A stretch of DNA of 6,621 nucleotides from Candidatus Saccharimonadota bacterium (GTDB lineage: Bacteria > Patescibacteriota > Saccharimonadia > Saccharimonadales > JAGQNJ01): assembly GCA_020428115.1 (NCBI GenBank), contig JAGQNJ010000035.1, positions 1 through 6,621 of the forward strand. Reading direction: 5' to 3'. The notes beneath the pieces are model-generated. The model made no database searches, was not told the origin of the DNA, and saw nothing but the letters and a program-made list of their open reading frames with translations. Below are positions 6,017-6,621 of the stretch, piece after piece. The position numbers were made by a program, and so were the translations under genes. Within the stretch, counting starts at the first letter, position 1. The number at the start of each line of letters is the position of its first letter.

Positions 6017-6056
6017 GCGTGGGTACATCGAGTTCAAATAATTTGCTAATTTGCAT
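6000..6056 (-). CDS. Putative 18-aa leader peptide with Pro codons
   Basis: A short frame, ATG at 6056 to TAG at 6002-6000, encodes MQISKLFELDVPTPPTRA. Pro codons are P12 (CCC), P14 (CCG) and P15 (CCC), that is three Pro within four residues, just ahead of an intrinsic terminator and two genes upstream of prolyl-tRNA synthetase. This is the placement expected of an attenuation leader peptide. There is no strong Shine-Dalgarno (UUAGGU just before the ATG), but the promoter predicted at 6066-6094 would start RNA only about 3-4 nt before the ATG, so it could be translated as a nearly leaderless message. It could also be a chance ORF; comparative conservation would decide. Confidence 0.55.
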   Translation of the reverse strand: MQISKLFELDVPTPPTRA

Positions 6057-6065
6057 ACCTAAGCT

Positions 6066-6094
6066 AGTATACCCTATCTGATGCCAACTATAAA
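6066..6094 (-). promoter_or_regulatory. Sigma-70-type promoter for the leader, 100-aa gene and proS
   Basis: The minus strand shows TTTATA (6094-6089, 4 of 6 matches to TTGACA), a 17-nt spacer and TATACT (6071-6066, 5 of 6 matches to TATAAT). The -35 lies in the last codons of the CPBP gene and the -10 starts 3 nt after its stop. The predicted start is near 6059-6060, directly before the leader ORF ATG. Spacing is ideal and the placement makes sense, but no transcript data are available. Confidence 0.55.
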
Positions 6095-6621
6095 GAGCAG
6101 CACAAACGCGACGCCATTTTTGAGCATATGAAGCATGATCGAGGCGCCAAGCTTACCCGTTTTCTCACGCAAATAAATCAATACCAGCGATAACGTAAAC
6201 GTATCAATTGCAGCAACCCACAGCAGTGGAGCGCCAGAGCCAAACTCAAGATGTGCGGCCGCGAATATCAAACTTGTGACCACTGCAGCCGCCCAAACCG
6301 GCCATTTTGTTTTGAGCCCAGTGTACAGAAATCCTCTCGCGAGTACTTCCTCGACGAACGGCGGCAACAGTACAAGGCTTATAAATACCAGGATGAGCTG
6401 TGGCCCGTGTTGTCGCGCAGTCTCAAACCCGATTTGCTGCTGTTGCTCAAAATTAATACTCGGTACCAATAAACGTGCGAGCAATGCGATAATCAGATAT
6501 AGCAAAAAGTACATGCCAAATCCCAGAACGGCATAGCCTACATCTTTTAGTCGAGGCCACGACAAGCCGATATCACGAAATGTGCTGCGTCGCATGTGGA
6601 GCAAACCCCAGAGCATCAACA
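6074..6621 (-). CDS. CPBP-family intramembrane metalloprotease, C-terminal part (5' end outside window)
   Basis: The reading frame is open to the window edge, so the N-terminus is missing; 182 codons are visible. It is a polytopic membrane protein with hydrophobic segments at about visible residues 27-52, 73-88, 107-122, 131-150 and 168-180. The three CPBP (CAAX protease and bacteriocin-processing, Abi/Rce1-like) motifs are present: EEVLAR (90-95, the catalytic Glu pair and Arg), FAAAH (119-123) and HMLKN (164-168). The family comprises intramembrane glutamate proteases acting in prenyl-protein processing in eukaryotes and in bacteriocin self-immunity or peptide maturation in some bacteria; the substrate here is unknown. 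Its end overlaps the -35 region of the promoter for the leader and proS, and no terminator of its own is seen before that promoter. Confidence 0.92.
   Translation of the reverse strand, partial: LMLWGLLHMRRSTFRDIGLSWPRLKDVGYAVLGFGMYFLLYLIIALLARLLVPSINFEQQQQIGFETARQHGPQLILVFISLVLLPPFVEEVLARGFLYTGLKTKWPVWAAAVVTSLIFAAAHLEFGSGAPLLWVAAIDTFTLSLVLIYLREKTGKLGASIMLHMLKNGVAFVLLFIVGIR

Noticed and set aside
5946..6073. T-box riboswitch upstream of proS
   Set aside because: The conserved T-box antiterminator sequence is not found on the transcribed strand and the leader is far too short; GG-rich runs here are on the opposite strand.
1..6621. tRNA, rRNA, CRISPR array, insertion sequence or attachment site
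   Set aside because: No cloverleaf-like sequence, regularly spaced repeats, transposase or terminal inverted repeats were seen on either strand by eye.

Overview
The window reads as a compact bacterial chromosome segment with every convincing gene on the minus strand, short gaps, and no mobile elements. The best guess for the source is a small-genome monoderm, probably Candidate Phyla Radiation / Patescibacteria and perhaps Saccharibacteria (TM7). The grounds are a short prolyl-tRNA synthetase without the editing insertion, a class I lysyl-tRNA synthetase, tight packing, and a heliorhodopsin (a family described as restricted to monoderms). This placement comes from recalled family resemblance, not from a search.

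In transcription order (right to left): the 3' part of a CPBP-family membrane protease (6074-6621, cut by the window edge); a promoter and leader region (about 5946-6094) holding an 18-codon leader ORF and an intrinsic terminator; a 100-aa protein of unknown function (5630-5932); proS (4355-5605); an extended -10 promoter inside a dyad (4331-4351); then the tightly spaced series greA, lysS (class I), a HExxH minimal metallopeptidase, a DUF427 protein, msrA and a heliorhodopsin (4273 down to 234); and finally the start of a HAD-superfamily phosphatase (1-142, cut by the window edge). Gaps from greA to the heliorhodopsin are 42, 14, 4, 1 and 19 nt, so they probably form one transcription unit.

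Two things stand out. First, 234-1049 encodes a heliorhodopsin with the retinal-binding lysine, the Glu counterion and the characteristic flanking motifs intact. It lies directly downstream of msrA (methionine sulfoxide repair), which fits the published idea that heliorhodopsins are light sensors tied to oxidative-stress handling. Second, the leader upstream of the 100-aa gene and proS has the logic of a ribosome-mediated attenuator: a peptide MQISKLFELDVPTPPTRA with three Pro codons, and RNA segments that can form 1:2, 2:3 (antiterminator) and 3:4 (terminator) helices that exclude one another. That would make prolyl-tRNA synthetase expression respond to prolyl-tRNA charging. Both are read from sequence by eye; neither has been tested.
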